Positions 1-8,169 of a DNA stretch of 64,000 nt are shown piece after piece (the stretch's first letter is position 1; the number at the start of each line of letters is the position of its first letter). The DNA lies in contig JAWLCL010000002.1 of NCBI GenBank assembly GCA_041687255.1, positions 372,001-436,000 on the forward strand, read 5' to 3'. The position numbers were made by a program, and so were the translations under genes. Origin of the DNA: Mariniphaga sp041687255. GTDB taxonomy: Bacteria; Bacteroidota; Bacteroidia; Bacteroidales; Prolixibacteraceae. Under the pieces are notes generated by a model, which had not been told where the DNA came from, searched no databases, and worked only from the letters and a program-made list of their open reading frames with translations.

Positions 1-767
1 TCAAAATTACCAATCAGATAACTTCCATCGCCATCGAAAAGAACCCATTTTGTTTCTTCCGGGCGGTTGGTTACCTGCATTGGAATTAAATCGGGGCATT
101 CGTAAAACCCGTAAACATGACTTTTGTATTCCCAGTCAACCAGGTTTTTGGAGGTGTAAAATGAAACCCCTTTTGAATTGTCGTCTTCCGATGTTTTCCG
201 GTAAAGCACCATTACATAACTTTGTGAGGGGTCATGCCATACTACCTTCGGATCACGGGCGTCATCAGTATTATCGTAGGGAAGGATTGGATTTCCTTCA
301 TATTTTATCCATGTACGGCCTTTGTCGGTGCTGTATGCGATGCGCTGACCGCAATGCTGGCTGGTATAAAATGCCACAAGGGTTTTGTTTTCTCCCTTTT
401 GCTTTCCCAACAGGTTTGTATGGTCAACAATTGCAGAACCCGAAAATGCAGTGCAGCGCTCCTTATCTTCAGAGTTTTCATCGGGATAGATGGCAATCGG
501 TAAATGCTCCCAATGAACCAGATCGGTGCTTACTGCATGCCCCCAATGCATATAACCCCATTCATTCCCTTTAGGATTGTACTGGTAGAACATGTGGTAT
601 TCACCATCATAATATACCAGTCCATTGGGATCGTTATGCCAGTTTTTCTCCGGAGTAAAATGGAACTGGGGCCGGTAAAGTTCATTGTAATAATTTTTAT
701 CAGGAGTTGAGGAAGTTAAAAGCAGCGCCAAACTTAAAATTGCTAAAGTATTTACCAGATTTTTCAT
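1..767 (-). CDS. GH32 glycoside hydrolase (fructan/sucrose hydrolase), C-terminus outside the window
   Basis: Partial gene: 255 codons from an ATG at 765-767, running off the left edge. A Sec signal peptide (about residues 1-20, hydrophobic LVNTLAILSLALLL) is followed by the GH32 five-blade propeller. All three catalytic signatures are readable: WHNDPNG (Asp nucleophile), RDPKVVW (transition-state Asp) and YECPDL (Glu acid/base). The family hydrolyses terminal fructose from sucrose, inulin or levan; the signal peptide places it in the periplasm or outside. Exact substrate (levan, inulin, sucrose) cannot be told from this half. No Sus genes lie directly beside it on this side, so any partner transporter would be to the left of the window. 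Confidence 0.93.
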   Translation of the reverse strand, partial: MKNLVNTLAILSLALLLTSSTPDKNYYNELYRPQFHFTPEKNWHNDPNGLVYYDGEYHMFYQYNPKGNEWGYMHWGHAVSTDLVHWEHLPIAIYPDENSEDKERCTAFSGSAIVDHTNLLGKQKGENKTLVAFYTSQHCGQRIAYSTDKGRTWIKYEGNPILPYDNTDDARDPKVVWHDPSQSYVMVLYRKTSEDDNSKGVSFYTSKNLVDWEYKSHVYGFYECPDLIPMQVTNRPEETKWVLFDGDGSYLIGNF

Positions 768-927
768 AGTGTAATTTGTCTGTTTAATTCCGCCTGCAAG
801 ATAGAAATTTAATCTAATTTTTTGCCTGGCTTAGCTGCATTGAAATGTTATTTTAGCTTTTGACATTCAAAGCCTAACAATGCAGGTGTGAATGTATAAT
901 GGTCTAACAGTCAGGTAACTGGTTCTT

Positions 928-1530
928 TTAAAAATACCTTCTTACTTTTTTAGCGTAATCGGTGTAAATTTCGCGATAATGCATTCGCAAGAATTTTTCT
1001 TCCTTCAGAATAAACAGATGAATACCGGTAAGTGCCATCAATGTCATAGCAATGAAGAGGATTCCGGGAAATACAAGAGCCTGTCCAATAAAATAAAGGT
1101 CAAGTGAAAGGAAAAAAGGATTTCTTGAAAACGAAAATATTCCTTCAGTAATCAGCTTTCCCTGGTTATTTTTATTTAATCCAAACCGCAGTGATGTTTT
1201 GAAGTGAATGAGGGTAATACTCATGATCAACACTGACAACAGTATAATGCCAGCGCCGGCAGCTAGAGGCAGGAGTGAAGACACAAGATTTTTTGTCAGT
1301 GCTGATGGGTAAAGAAATGAATGTATGTTAAAGGTTTGACTTGTCAATGCTGCCAGCCAAACCAGCAGGAGCAACAAAAAAAGAGGGAAAAGCAACAGGT
1401 TTGTTCCCGTTAATTTTGTTGTTCCGGCTTTGAAAGGAATACCTTTTCTTTTTAATAAAACGGTTTTAACGAAAATAAGCAGTATGATTATAAGTAAGCC
1501 GGCCAAAGGGAAAATGCTCAAAAAACGCAT
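928..1530 (-). CDS. Isoprenylcysteine carboxyl methyltransferase (ICMT/PEMT)-family membrane protein
   Basis: A 200-residue, strongly hydrophobic protein with about five membrane segments. The C-terminal half carries the ICMT/PEMT fold signature: SRNPFFLSL (about residues 136-144), a hydrophobic hairpin, and the ending EEKFLRMHYREIYTDYAKKV, which matches the SAM-binding E-E-x-L...Y-x-x-Y-x-x-x-V pattern. Members methylate small molecules, lipids or terminal cysteines at the membrane; the bacterial substrate is unknown. It is separated from the beta-barrel gene upstream on the same strand by about 80 nt, so the two may be co-transcribed. Family assignment is good; function is not assigned. Confidence 0.75.
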   Translation of the reverse strand: MRFLSIFPLAGLLIIILLIFVKTVLLKRKGIPFKAGTTKLTGTNLLLFPLFLLLLLVWLAALTSQTFNIHSFLYPSALTKNLVSSLLPLAAGAGIILLSVLIMSITLIHFKTSLRFGLNKNNQGKLITEGIFSFSRNPFFLSLDLYFIGQALVFPGILFIAMTLMALTGIHLFILKEEKFLRMHYREIYTDYAKKVRRYF

Positions 1531-1609
1531 ATCGTCTTTTGAGCATTAAAAGTAACTTTTTTTATTTTCTCCTTCAATTATTTGCTGTGTGTTTTAGCGG
1601 CAGCAATGT

Positions 1610-2539
1610 TCAGATGTTAGGAAATGAAAAGCCAAAAGTAACCGGATAAAGCTCCGGTCCAAGGCCTTCTTTAAACAAGGGTGTCATTCCATAGTTCACG
1701 AATACGCAGAAATCACCAAACCCAATCCTGCCGGTAAGGTCGTATTTAAACTGGTTCAGGTTAAAATTGCTGCGCGATTTTTCTTTATCGTTTTTATACT
1801 TGTACTTTGTGTGGGCGCCAATGTTTAACCCGCCGATTACCCCTGCAGCAAGGTAAAGGCGAGAGCTTCCCATGCGCAATGGTGTTTTCAGCTCCAGCAT
1901 GAGGGGCGCTGTAAGATAGGTTACATTCAGCTTTGTTTTTTTCAGGTCTTCCGGTTCAAGTGAAACCGGAACCAGCAAGCCGTCACTTTCTCGTTTTTCA
2001 ACGGTAATATCACGATCGAATGTAAAATCCATGAAGCTGAATCCCAGTCCGGTAACAAGCCCGAAGTTGTTGGCTTCATTTTTAAAAGCCCATTCAGCAA
2101 AATTCAGATTGACGGTTATCGATTTGCCATAGTGGAGCTCCATGAAATCGGCTGGAACTGAAGGATTAATGGTGTTGTATAACGAATAGTCCGACTTATG
2201 ATACATGTTCATTCCAAACTCCAGCCCTGCCCAATGGGGATTAAAACTTCCGGTCCATTGTTTTCTTCGATCTTCCTTGTCGAATTGCACATAAGTACCG
2301 TTTCCCCCTTCAATTACTTTAAATGTACGCCTTCCAACCCTGACATGGGTAGTGTCGCCCCAATCGTCGGTAATCACCTCAACACCATTGTCATTTCCCA
2401 CTTTAACATGAGTGCTTCCGCCATCTTCAATTACCGTAACCACATTTTTTCTAATTACCTTAACCCCGGTAGTATCGTTTTGTGCAAGCAGGTTCAGACC
2501 TAATAATCCACACAACATAAAGCTGATTAATCGTTTCAT
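1610..2539 (-). CDS. Outer-membrane beta-barrel protein with N-terminal repeat region
   Basis: 309 residues. Signal peptide about 1-19, ending LLAQ. Residues about 29-85 hold three copies of a short strand-turn-strand repeat (VVTVIEDGGSTHVKVG, VEVITDDWGDTTHVRVG, FKVIEGGNGTYVQF). The remainder has alternating hydrophobic/polar strands and ends in FGFSFPNI, the aromatic C-terminus typical of outer-membrane barrels (PorT/OmpW-like). No specific function is recognised. Upstream on the same strand, after a 0.7 kb gap, lies an ECF sigma/anti-sigma pair; Bacteroidota often carry such a barrel protein next to these pairs, so it may be their regulatory target or envelope sensor (inference). Confidence 0.7.
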   Translation of the reverse strand: MKRLISFMLCGLLGLNLLAQNDTTGVKVIRKNVVTVIEDGGSTHVKVGNDNGVEVITDDWGDTTHVRVGRRTFKVIEGGNGTYVQFDKEDRRKQWTGSFNPHWAGLEFGMNMYHKSDYSLYNTINPSVPADFMELHYGKSITVNLNFAEWAFKNEANNFGLVTGLGFSFMDFTFDRDITVEKRESDGLLVPVSLEPEDLKKTKLNVTYLTAPLMLELKTPLRMGSSRLYLAAGVIGGLNIGAHTKYKYKNDKEKSRSNFNLNQFKYDLTGRIGFGDFCVFVNYGMTPLFKEGLGPELYPVTFGFSFPNI

Positions 2540-3252
2540 TTTTTCTGTTTAAATAGTTTTGCTCCTTTGACGGATGACTGTGCCGGAATGTTACAGGGTT
2601 CAGTGTATTTTATTATAAAACTGAATGAGAGAAAGAATTAATAAGCCCCCAAGGGGGATGAGGGGATCAGAGGGGAAAGTGAGAGTAAAATAGTAAACGG
2701 TGAACGGTGAACAGTCCTTTTAATTGCCGGGCAATATTGCCGGAGGAATAACAGTATAGGATTTCCAGTTCCAGGTTTCGGGTTCAAAGTTCAGAAGTGA
2801 AGGGATTTCATCCTTATTTCCATGTGAAACACTGCCTTTGAACCAATGCATTTCAGCTGAACCAGGCAAGGATGGAATCCCTGTCACCTTTGCATGTGAT
2901 GAAAGGTTTTGTAATTAGCGGGTTGAGGTTTTAGTTATATGATAGTAAACTTTAAATAGTGAAAGGTAAAAAGTAAACGGTTGAAAGAATGCAGTTGGTT
3001 TCAAAAAGGTAATAGTAAACTGGAGACATTGTCTGCGGTGCATATTTTTATCAAATAACACGATACTTATAGCACCGCAAGCTGTTCCCGCAACATAGCC
3101 GTCAATGAAGGTTTTGATGTTATGCATGGCAGGGGTTAGTCATTCAGACGGATCCGCCCGGCAGAGAGGTTATCCCGAAGTATTCCATCGGGAAAATCAT
3201 TCCTTAGCTACATTCAGAGTTAATGTAAAAAAGGGTTAACTGCTCGGTATAA
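2540..3252. other. Intergenic region with degenerate simple repeats
   Basis: About 0.7 kb with no convincing gene. It has a G/C-run stretch (cccccaagggggatgagggg near 2646) and drifting short motifs (gtaaacggtgaacggtgaac near 2692; gtaaacggttg near 2970) of the kind seen as decayed intergenic repeats in Bacteroidota. A 70-codon open frame at 2915-3127 (minus) has no recognisable family, and its C-terminal part reads through the low-complexity repeat, so it is not called. No terminator hairpin was found for the upstream anti-sigma gene. Confidence 0.5.
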
Positions 3253-4302
3253 TTAATTCTGGTTTGTTGGTATGGAGAAGGCCAGCAGGCGTGAGTCGAA
3301 GTTAAGTTCAGTTATTTGACCCTCGGAATTGGTTTCGTAATTAAATTTTTCTCTTGAAAAACCCGATATCAGTTTAAGTCCTGCTTTTGCCACTTTATTC
3401 AGAGATATGTTGTCTAATCCGGTTTTTTCCTTCACCACATCAGCCAGGAATTTTTCCTCAAACTCTGTTGAAGGCACTATAAATTTACTATTATTAACGG
3501 GAGCAAGAGCGGCTATAGCTACCTCACTCTTTAGCAGGGAAACCTGCAGTGCCGGCATCATTTCCGGAACTTCTACGGGAGGTCTTACAAAGGCAACTTT
3601 TTCATGGTCGATGCGACCACTGTTTGATTCCCGAAGGCTCCTGTGCGGCTGAGCCTTAGGTTCAGCTTTTTTGACAGGGACTTGAGTTTTTTCTTTAACT
3701 GTAACAGGGTCTTCTTTTTTTACCACTTTTTCAGGAAGACTTTTAGGTTCCGGATTTTCATTCTTGTTTTCAGTGATTACTACTTGATTTTCAGGCTGCA
3801 ATGAGCCGAAAATAGCATCACCTGCATACCGGCCTGCAAGAAAAGCAATTGCTGCTACTGCTGCTACGCGGGTAACCCATAGCAGTATTGTTTTGCCTTT
3901 GGAGGACCGGAGCAGTTTCTCTTTGTTGCGGAAGACAATTTGATTTTCGGGCTGAAGTTTTGTTTTTTGAAACCAGATGAACGCTTTCTTTTTTTCGGGA
4001 TGAACCGAAAGATAAGCTTCAAAGGCTTCTTTCTCTTTTTCTGTAAGATCACCTTCCATGAAAGCAACGGCTGTTTTTTCAAATACTTCTTCCAGGTCGT
4101 ACCGTTCCCTGAAAAGTTTCTCTTTCCTTTTGTATATGATTGTTTCAGGTTCAAGACTGACTGAACCCACCCGTTGCAATTCTTCTTTTAAATCCGGATT
4201 TTCCTGCAGAAACTCAATAAAAACATCCACCAAATTATCATCCAGTGTGCCATCAAGGTAATCCAGAAAATATACTTCATAATTTGCTCTTGTAATCTTC
4301 AT
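3253..4302 (-). CDS. Anti-sigma-factor-like single-pass membrane protein
   Basis: 349 residues, starting 1 nt after the stop of the ECF sigma gene, so translationally coupled to it. The N-terminal cytoplasmic part contains a duplicated motif: YLDGTLDD...FLQENPDLKEE (about 13-40) and FMEGDLTEKEKEAFEAYL...HPEKKKA (about 82-108). A single membrane helix lies at about 138-160 (LLWVTRVAAVAAIAFLAG). A Lys/Pro/Glu-rich periplasmic linker (about 170-225) and an unrecognised C-terminal domain follow. Topology and position fit a membrane-bound regulator holding the sigma factor, but the usual HxxxCxxC zinc motif is absent. Function is inferred from context. Confidence 0.7.
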   Translation of the reverse strand: MKITRANYEVYFLDYLDGTLDDNLVDVFIEFLQENPDLKEELQRVGSVSLEPETIIYKRKEKLFRERYDLEEVFEKTAVAFMEGDLTEKEKEAFEAYLSVHPEKKKAFIWFQKTKLQPENQIVFRNKEKLLRSSKGKTILLWVTRVAAVAAIAFLAGRYAGDAIFGSLQPENQVVITENKNENPEPKSLPEKVVKKEDPVTVKEKTQVPVKKAEPKAQPHRSLRESNSGRIDHEKVAFVRPPVEVPEMMPALQVSLLKSEVAIAALAPVNNSKFIVPSTEFEEKFLADVVKEKTGLDNISLNKVAKAGLKLISGFSREKFNYETNSEGQITELNFDSRLLAFSIPTNQN

Positions 4303-4303
4303 G

Positions 4304-4789
4304 TTAAATTACAGTTTCCGGTTTTCCAATATAATTTTTCAAAAATACCCTCGCACGGTAAATGTAAACTTTTACCTGCGATTCGTTTAATCCGGCAATT
4401 TCACCAATCTCCTGGTAAGAATAGCCTTCATAATCTCTGAGCAGCAAAACCATTCGTTGAACTTCAGGCAGTCTGTTCACGGCTTCCTTCAATATTTCAG
4501 CCAAATCGGAGTAATTATTTTCATGGCCTTCTTCACTGATTGTAAGTTCTTCAGTATAGGCCGACCGTTTTTCTTTCCTGATGCGGTCAATCATGGTATG
4601 GTAAGCTGTAGTGAACAGATACGATTTCACCTTTGCGCAGTCGACATTACGGACGTTTTTCCAAAGTTTTTCATAGCTGTCCTGAACGATATCCTCAGCC
4701 ATATGCACATCTTTTATGCTTTTAAGCACAAATCTAAAAAGCCGGTCGGCATACATATTCACTGCCTGGTTGTAATCGTCTGTCGTCAT
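4304..4789 (-). CDS. ECF-type RNA polymerase sigma factor
   Basis: 161 residues, the usual ECF length. Region 2 includes YADRLFRFVLKSIKD and AEDIVQDSYEKLWKN (core binding and -10 recognition, about residues 12-45). Region 4 holds LPEVQRMVLLLRDYEGYSYQ followed by the helix-turn-helix EIGEIAGLNESQVKVYIYRA (about 108-150). It should direct RNA polymerase to a small regulon controlled by the membrane protein encoded immediately downstream. No autoregulatory promoter could be identified by eye, and the regulon is not deducible from this window. Confidence 0.93.
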   Translation of the reverse strand: MTTDDYNQAVNMYADRLFRFVLKSIKDVHMAEDIVQDSYEKLWKNVRNVDCAKVKSYLFTTAYHTMIDRIRKEKRSAYTEELTISEEGHENNYSDLAEILKEAVNRLPEVQRMVLLLRDYEGYSYQEIGEIAGLNESQVKVYIYRARVFLKNYIGKPETVI

Positions 4790-4900
4790 TGGCTGTTAAA
4801 AACATTGTTCAGAACATAAGACGTGGAAAGGCCTTGTTTGTTACAGGTAACGAAGTTTTTTATGAAGTAATACTGGAAAGGCAGGTGCAGTTTTAAAGAA

Positions 4901-4925
4901 AAAGCTCCGGAAATTCCGAAGCTTT
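4901..4925 (-). terminator. Intrinsic terminator of ilvE
   Basis: A hairpin 45 nt after the ilvE stop codon. On the minus strand aaagcttcgg pairs with ccggagcttt (one mismatch) around a short loop and is followed by a T-rich run (tttttcttt). Confidence 0.7.
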
Positions 4926-4969
4926 CATTGTTTCACTCACAATTTATTAATCGTTATGAAGGACGATTT

Positions 4970-5989
4970 TCATTCCACTGTTTCAACCCAGCCGTATTTA
5001 TCGTGTTCTTCACCGTATTGGATTGCCCGCAGTTTATAGTAAAGTTTGGTTGACCAGTCACCTGCATCGCTTTGGTTTCCATATTTAAACCATTTATCGT
5101 TATCGGCATCGTAAATGCCTTTTATCGGAGAAATTACAGCAGCTGTTCCGCAGGCGCCTACTTCTTCGAAATCAGCAAGTTCTTCATACGGAACTTTACG
5201 ACGTTCCACTTTAAGTCCCATCTCTTCGGCCAAAACCATAAGGCTTTTATTGGTTATGCTTGGCAGAATGGAATCGGATAATGGCGTTACATAGGTATTG
5301 TTTTTAATTCCAAAGAAATTTGCCGGGCCACATTCGTCGATGTATTTTTTCTCTTTGCTGTCGAGGTAAAGTACAGCAGAGAAACCCTCTTCCTTTGCCA
5401 GCTTTCCGGCGCCCATACTGGCTGCATAATTTCCTCCAACCTTAAATTTTCCGGTTCCCTGAGGTGCAGCACGATCGTATTTGCGCATAATGACCAGGTT
5501 GGTTGGTTTAAAACCTTCCGGAAAGTAAGGTCCTACCGGCATAACAAACACCATGAATAAATATTCATTTGCAGGTTTAACGCCTATCTCCGGACCGGTG
5601 CCAATAAGCAAGGGGCGAATATATAAAGAAGCTCCGCTTTCATAGGGAGGTATGAAACGTTCGTTCTTTTTGACTGCCATACGAACTGCTTCCATGAACT
5701 TTTCAACCGGAAGTTTGGCCATTAAAATTCCATCACACGACAATTGCATGCGTTTGGCATTTTCATCCATTCTGAAAATACGAACCTTACCGTCTTTCCC
5801 TCTGAATGCTTTTAGCCCTTCAAATGCTTCCTGTCCGTAATGAAGTGCAGTTGCCGACATGTGAATGTTGATGGTATTGGAAGTACTTACTTCCAGGTCA
5901 CCCCATTTGCCGTTGCGGTAATGGCAACGTATGTTATAATCGGCATCACGGTATCCAAATCCTAAATTTTTCCAGTCTAATTGTTCCAT
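4970..5989 (-). CDS. ilvE: Branched-chain amino acid aminotransferase
   Basis: 339 residues, the length of the eukaryotic-like class IV BCAT group. It transfers the amino group between glutamate and the 2-keto acids of Leu, Ile and Val, the last step of their synthesis and first of their breakdown. Visible motifs: HYGQEAFEGLKAFR (about 50-63), YIRPLLIGTG (about 123-132), the PLP-binding lysine in KFKVGGNYAAS (Lys183), ECGPANFFGI, and the cofactor-phosphate loop EEVGACGTAAVISPI near residue 280. Stands alone, with its own downstream terminator; no ilv/leu genes are adjacent. Confidence 0.95.
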   Translation of the reverse strand: MEQLDWKNLGFGYRDADYNIRCHYRNGKWGDLEVSTSNTINIHMSATALHYGQEAFEGLKAFRGKDGKVRIFRMDENAKRMQLSCDGILMAKLPVEKFMEAVRMAVKKNERFIPPYESGASLYIRPLLIGTGPEIGVKPANEYLFMVFVMPVGPYFPEGFKPTNLVIMRKYDRAAPQGTGKFKVGGNYAASMGAGKLAKEEGFSAVLYLDSKEKKYIDECGPANFFGIKNNTYVTPLSDSILPSITNKSLMVLAEEMGLKVERRKVPYEELADFEEVGACGTAAVISPIKGIYDADNDKWFKYGNQSDAGDWSTKLYYKLRAIQYGEEHDKYGWVETVE

Positions 5990-6152
5990 ATTCCGTTTCG
6001 TTATTTAAAATTTTAATAAGAAAAAGCACTTCAAAACCAGTTCATTCCACAAATTAAATAAAATTTACTCACCTCAAGTAAGAGAAAAGTCAGGGAATTA
6101 TTGATTTAATGAATGATTTAATAATTCTTTTGAGGAACAGAGAACTGACGAT

Positions 6153-6968
6153 TCAGCTATCGGGAAACTCTATTTGCAGGTAGTAACCATTGTGTTTGCG
6201 GATGTTTAAAACTGTTTCATCCTCAAAAATTAGATATTGTCCTTTTATTCCCCGCAGTTTTCCTTCAATAAGTGCAGTTTTATCGAATGTAAGACTTTTA
6301 ACTGCCAGTGGATACGCAGTAACGGGATATTGAATGTTTATGATGTTGTTATCGCTGCAACTGTATTTTTGCAACTCTGCCGGCAGCAGTTTGAGTGCTT
6401 TTCTTTTTTCTTCCAGAAGGTCGATGTCCTCATTCCCACAACTTTTTAACATACCTTGCCAGTTGGTCCGGTCGGTAATGTACTTTTTCAGGAATACTTC
6501 AATAACACCTGCTATATGCCTGTTGGGTGTCTGAGCCAGTTTGACGGCAAAACTTGCCCCCTGGTCAATCCACCGGCCGGGAATCTGGTGATGCCGTGTT
6601 ACCCCCACTTTAAGTTCGCAAGCTACGGCAAGATAAACATAGTGAGCGCACAGATCCTGGTTCTGTGCCCATTCCAAATCACGTGCAATACCGAAGTGCG
6701 TTTTCGACAACTCCGGCCTTATTACCGATTCACCGGCCTCGGGAGCTGTTTGAAGGCACCGGTAGCAAAATCCCTGACTGAATGATCTTCGCGTTATTTT
6801 TCCACAGGATATGCAATTAATCCGGCCGGTAAATTTCAGGCTGATATTCTTTCCAATCAGCGAATTCAGATAATATTCATTATTCCCAACCGGCAGATAA
6901 TAATTTACCGGAGGTCCGGGTTCAGACCTCATTTTAAGTATATTGCCTTCACACTTCATTGTAAGCAT
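6153..6968 (-). CDS. DUF2797 family protein (zinc ribbon plus GIY-YIG-like region)
   Basis: 271 residues. An N-terminal beta region is followed by a four-cysteine zinc ribbon CISCGK...FCYRCL (about residues 57-79). A segment HYVYLAVACELKVGVTR then resembles the GIY-YIG nuclease core, with a downstream Arg (GRW), NRHIAG and a Glu (VIEVFL) in suitable places. This pattern is typical of DUF2797, whose function is unknown; a nucleic-acid role is an inference from the fold resemblance. Two in-frame ATGs lie three codons apart (6968 and 6959) and nothing decides between them. It precedes, on the same strand, ilvE about 160 nt away, without sign of an operon. Confidence 0.8.
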   Translation of the reverse strand: MLTMKCEGNILKMRSEPGPPVNYYLPVGNNEYYLNSLIGKNISLKFTGRINCISCGKITRRSFSQGFCYRCLQTAPEAGESVIRPELSKTHFGIARDLEWAQNQDLCAHYVYLAVACELKVGVTRHHQIPGRWIDQGASFAVKLAQTPNRHIAGVIEVFLKKYITDRTNWQGMLKSCGNEDIDLLEEKRKALKLLPAELQKYSCSDNNIINIQYPVTAYPLAVKSLTFDKTALIEGKLRGIKGQYLIFEDETVLNIRKHNGYYLQIEFPDS

Positions 6969-7088
6969 TTAATTTGCCACTGAAAAGAAGAAAAGTTACA
7001 GAACCAATTAATGAACTTTTCAGTAAACCAACTTTTAGGTCAAAAATAAGACAAAAATGTTAGTACTGAATTTAAATCGGCAACAGTT

Positions 7089-7862
7089 TTAATCATCAAA
7101 TCCCGGCCGTTTAAATTCCATTGCCGTTGGGAAGGTTGTAAGCATCTGCTTTTTTATTTTTGAAAGCTGCCCCAGAAAACCAAGGATTTCATCTTCCTGG
7201 TTTTTCATTTCCCGGTAAAGAACCGTCAGTGCTTCGATAGTACGGTTTATGGCAATGATGGCCATTTTTGCCGAACCTCTGTTATCGGATATCAGGTCGA
7301 ATTCATCATCATCGTCCTGCAATCGTGAGTTCAAATCAAAATGGGAACGATGTACCTTTGCCGATATGTAATAACAATACCATTGTACAACTTCTATGGC
7401 ATCAGCAAATTTTTCAGCAGGTTCTTTGTGATTATAGATTGTCAGTAACTGATTGGTTTTGGCATCGAGTATTTCTTTATTCTCATTCAGCCATTTCCAC
7501 ATCGCCTGGCCATATTCCCGGGAAAGTTTTTCCACTGAAGATTCAATGTATTCCGGTTCTTCAACGTCAGGAAGTTCCTCCAGGTTAATTCCAAATTGTT
7601 TGGCATCTTCAGAAATCATATCCAGGGTAACTTCAAAAGACAATTGAATTTGCTCCCAAAATTTTTCATTGTCAAGGATATTGGTTTCCGGATCGTTGCA
7701 TTCCTCCTTCATTTCCTGTTCGTGTGCATAGGTGAGGCATTTATGCCTGAGTGTGCATCGTTCACACCACCTGTCACAATAATTATATATTCCGGGAATA
7801 AATCTGCCACTGTCAGCCAAATCCATAAGAGTTCGTCGGAACTTTTCCTTTTTTGATTCCAT
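7089..7862 (-). CDS. Conserved hypothetical protein with N-terminal four-cysteine cluster
   Basis: 257 residues, acidic and largely helical. Near the N-terminus is the cluster YCDRWCERCTLRHKC (spacing C-x3-C-x2-C-x5-C, about residues 28-42), which could bind zinc or an iron-sulfur cluster. The rest contains long amphipathic helices (KLSREYGQAMWKWLNENKE; AMIAINRTIEALTVLYREM region). There are no membrane segments or signal peptide, so it is cytoplasmic. No named domain is recognised and the neighbours (DUF2797 protein, alanine dehydrogenase) give no hint. Real gene by length, composition and single clear start; function unknown. Confidence 0.7.
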   Translation of the reverse strand: MESKKEKFRRTLMDLADSGRFIPGIYNYCDRWCERCTLRHKCLTYAHEQEMKEECNDPETNILDNEKFWEQIQLSFEVTLDMISEDAKQFGINLEELPDVEEPEYIESSVEKLSREYGQAMWKWLNENKEILDAKTNQLLTIYNHKEPAEKFADAIEVVQWYCYYISAKVHRSHFDLNSRLQDDDDEFDLISDNRGSAKMAIIAINRTIEALTVLYREMKNQEDEILGFLGQLSKIKKQMLTTFPTAMEFKRPGFDD

Positions 7863-8112
7863 GGCGTGCTTTTTATTGTAAAATTACAAAATTGACAGAA
7901 ATTGCTTATGAGTAATTCCTTAAAAATTCCTCATCAAGACTCTGCTGAAAATGGTGGGATAAAAAAGATAAAATTTTGGCAATCATAAGGGATTTAAACG
8001 GGAAGGAATATAAATTCTTAACACTGGATATGTGCGGGTAAATTAGAATACATGCATTAACAGCAGAATTTACCGGAGCTGTACATATAGCCTCTCAGGC
8101 TTTTATGCAAAC
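7863..8112. other. Intergenic, no gene seen
   Basis: The gap between the Cys-cluster gene and alanine dehydrogenase (7863-8169) is about 300 nt, of which this part shows only AT-rich, non-coding sequence with stops in all frames. The ald terminator occupies 8112-8141. Confidence 0.5.
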
Positions 8113-8141
8113 AAAAAAAGGCTGCCTCACTAAGGCAGCCT
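8112..8141 (-). terminator. Intrinsic terminator of ald
   Basis: A perfect 9-bp stem, aggctgcct (8119-8127) with aggcagcct (8133-8141), around a 5-nt loop. On the minus strand it is followed by a run of seven T. It lies 29 nt after the ald stop. Confidence 0.92.
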
Positions 8142-8169
8142 CTCAGCTTTTTAAGAAGAATTATCTAAT

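Noticed and set aside
50..710. Plus-strand open frames of 174, 89 and 68 codons
   Set aside because: They lie opposite the GH32 coding sequence, which has intact catalytic motifs on the minus strand.
2915..3127. 70-codon minus-strand frame
   Set aside because: No family resemblance; its 3' part reads through low-complexity intergenic repeat and there is no ribosome-binding site.
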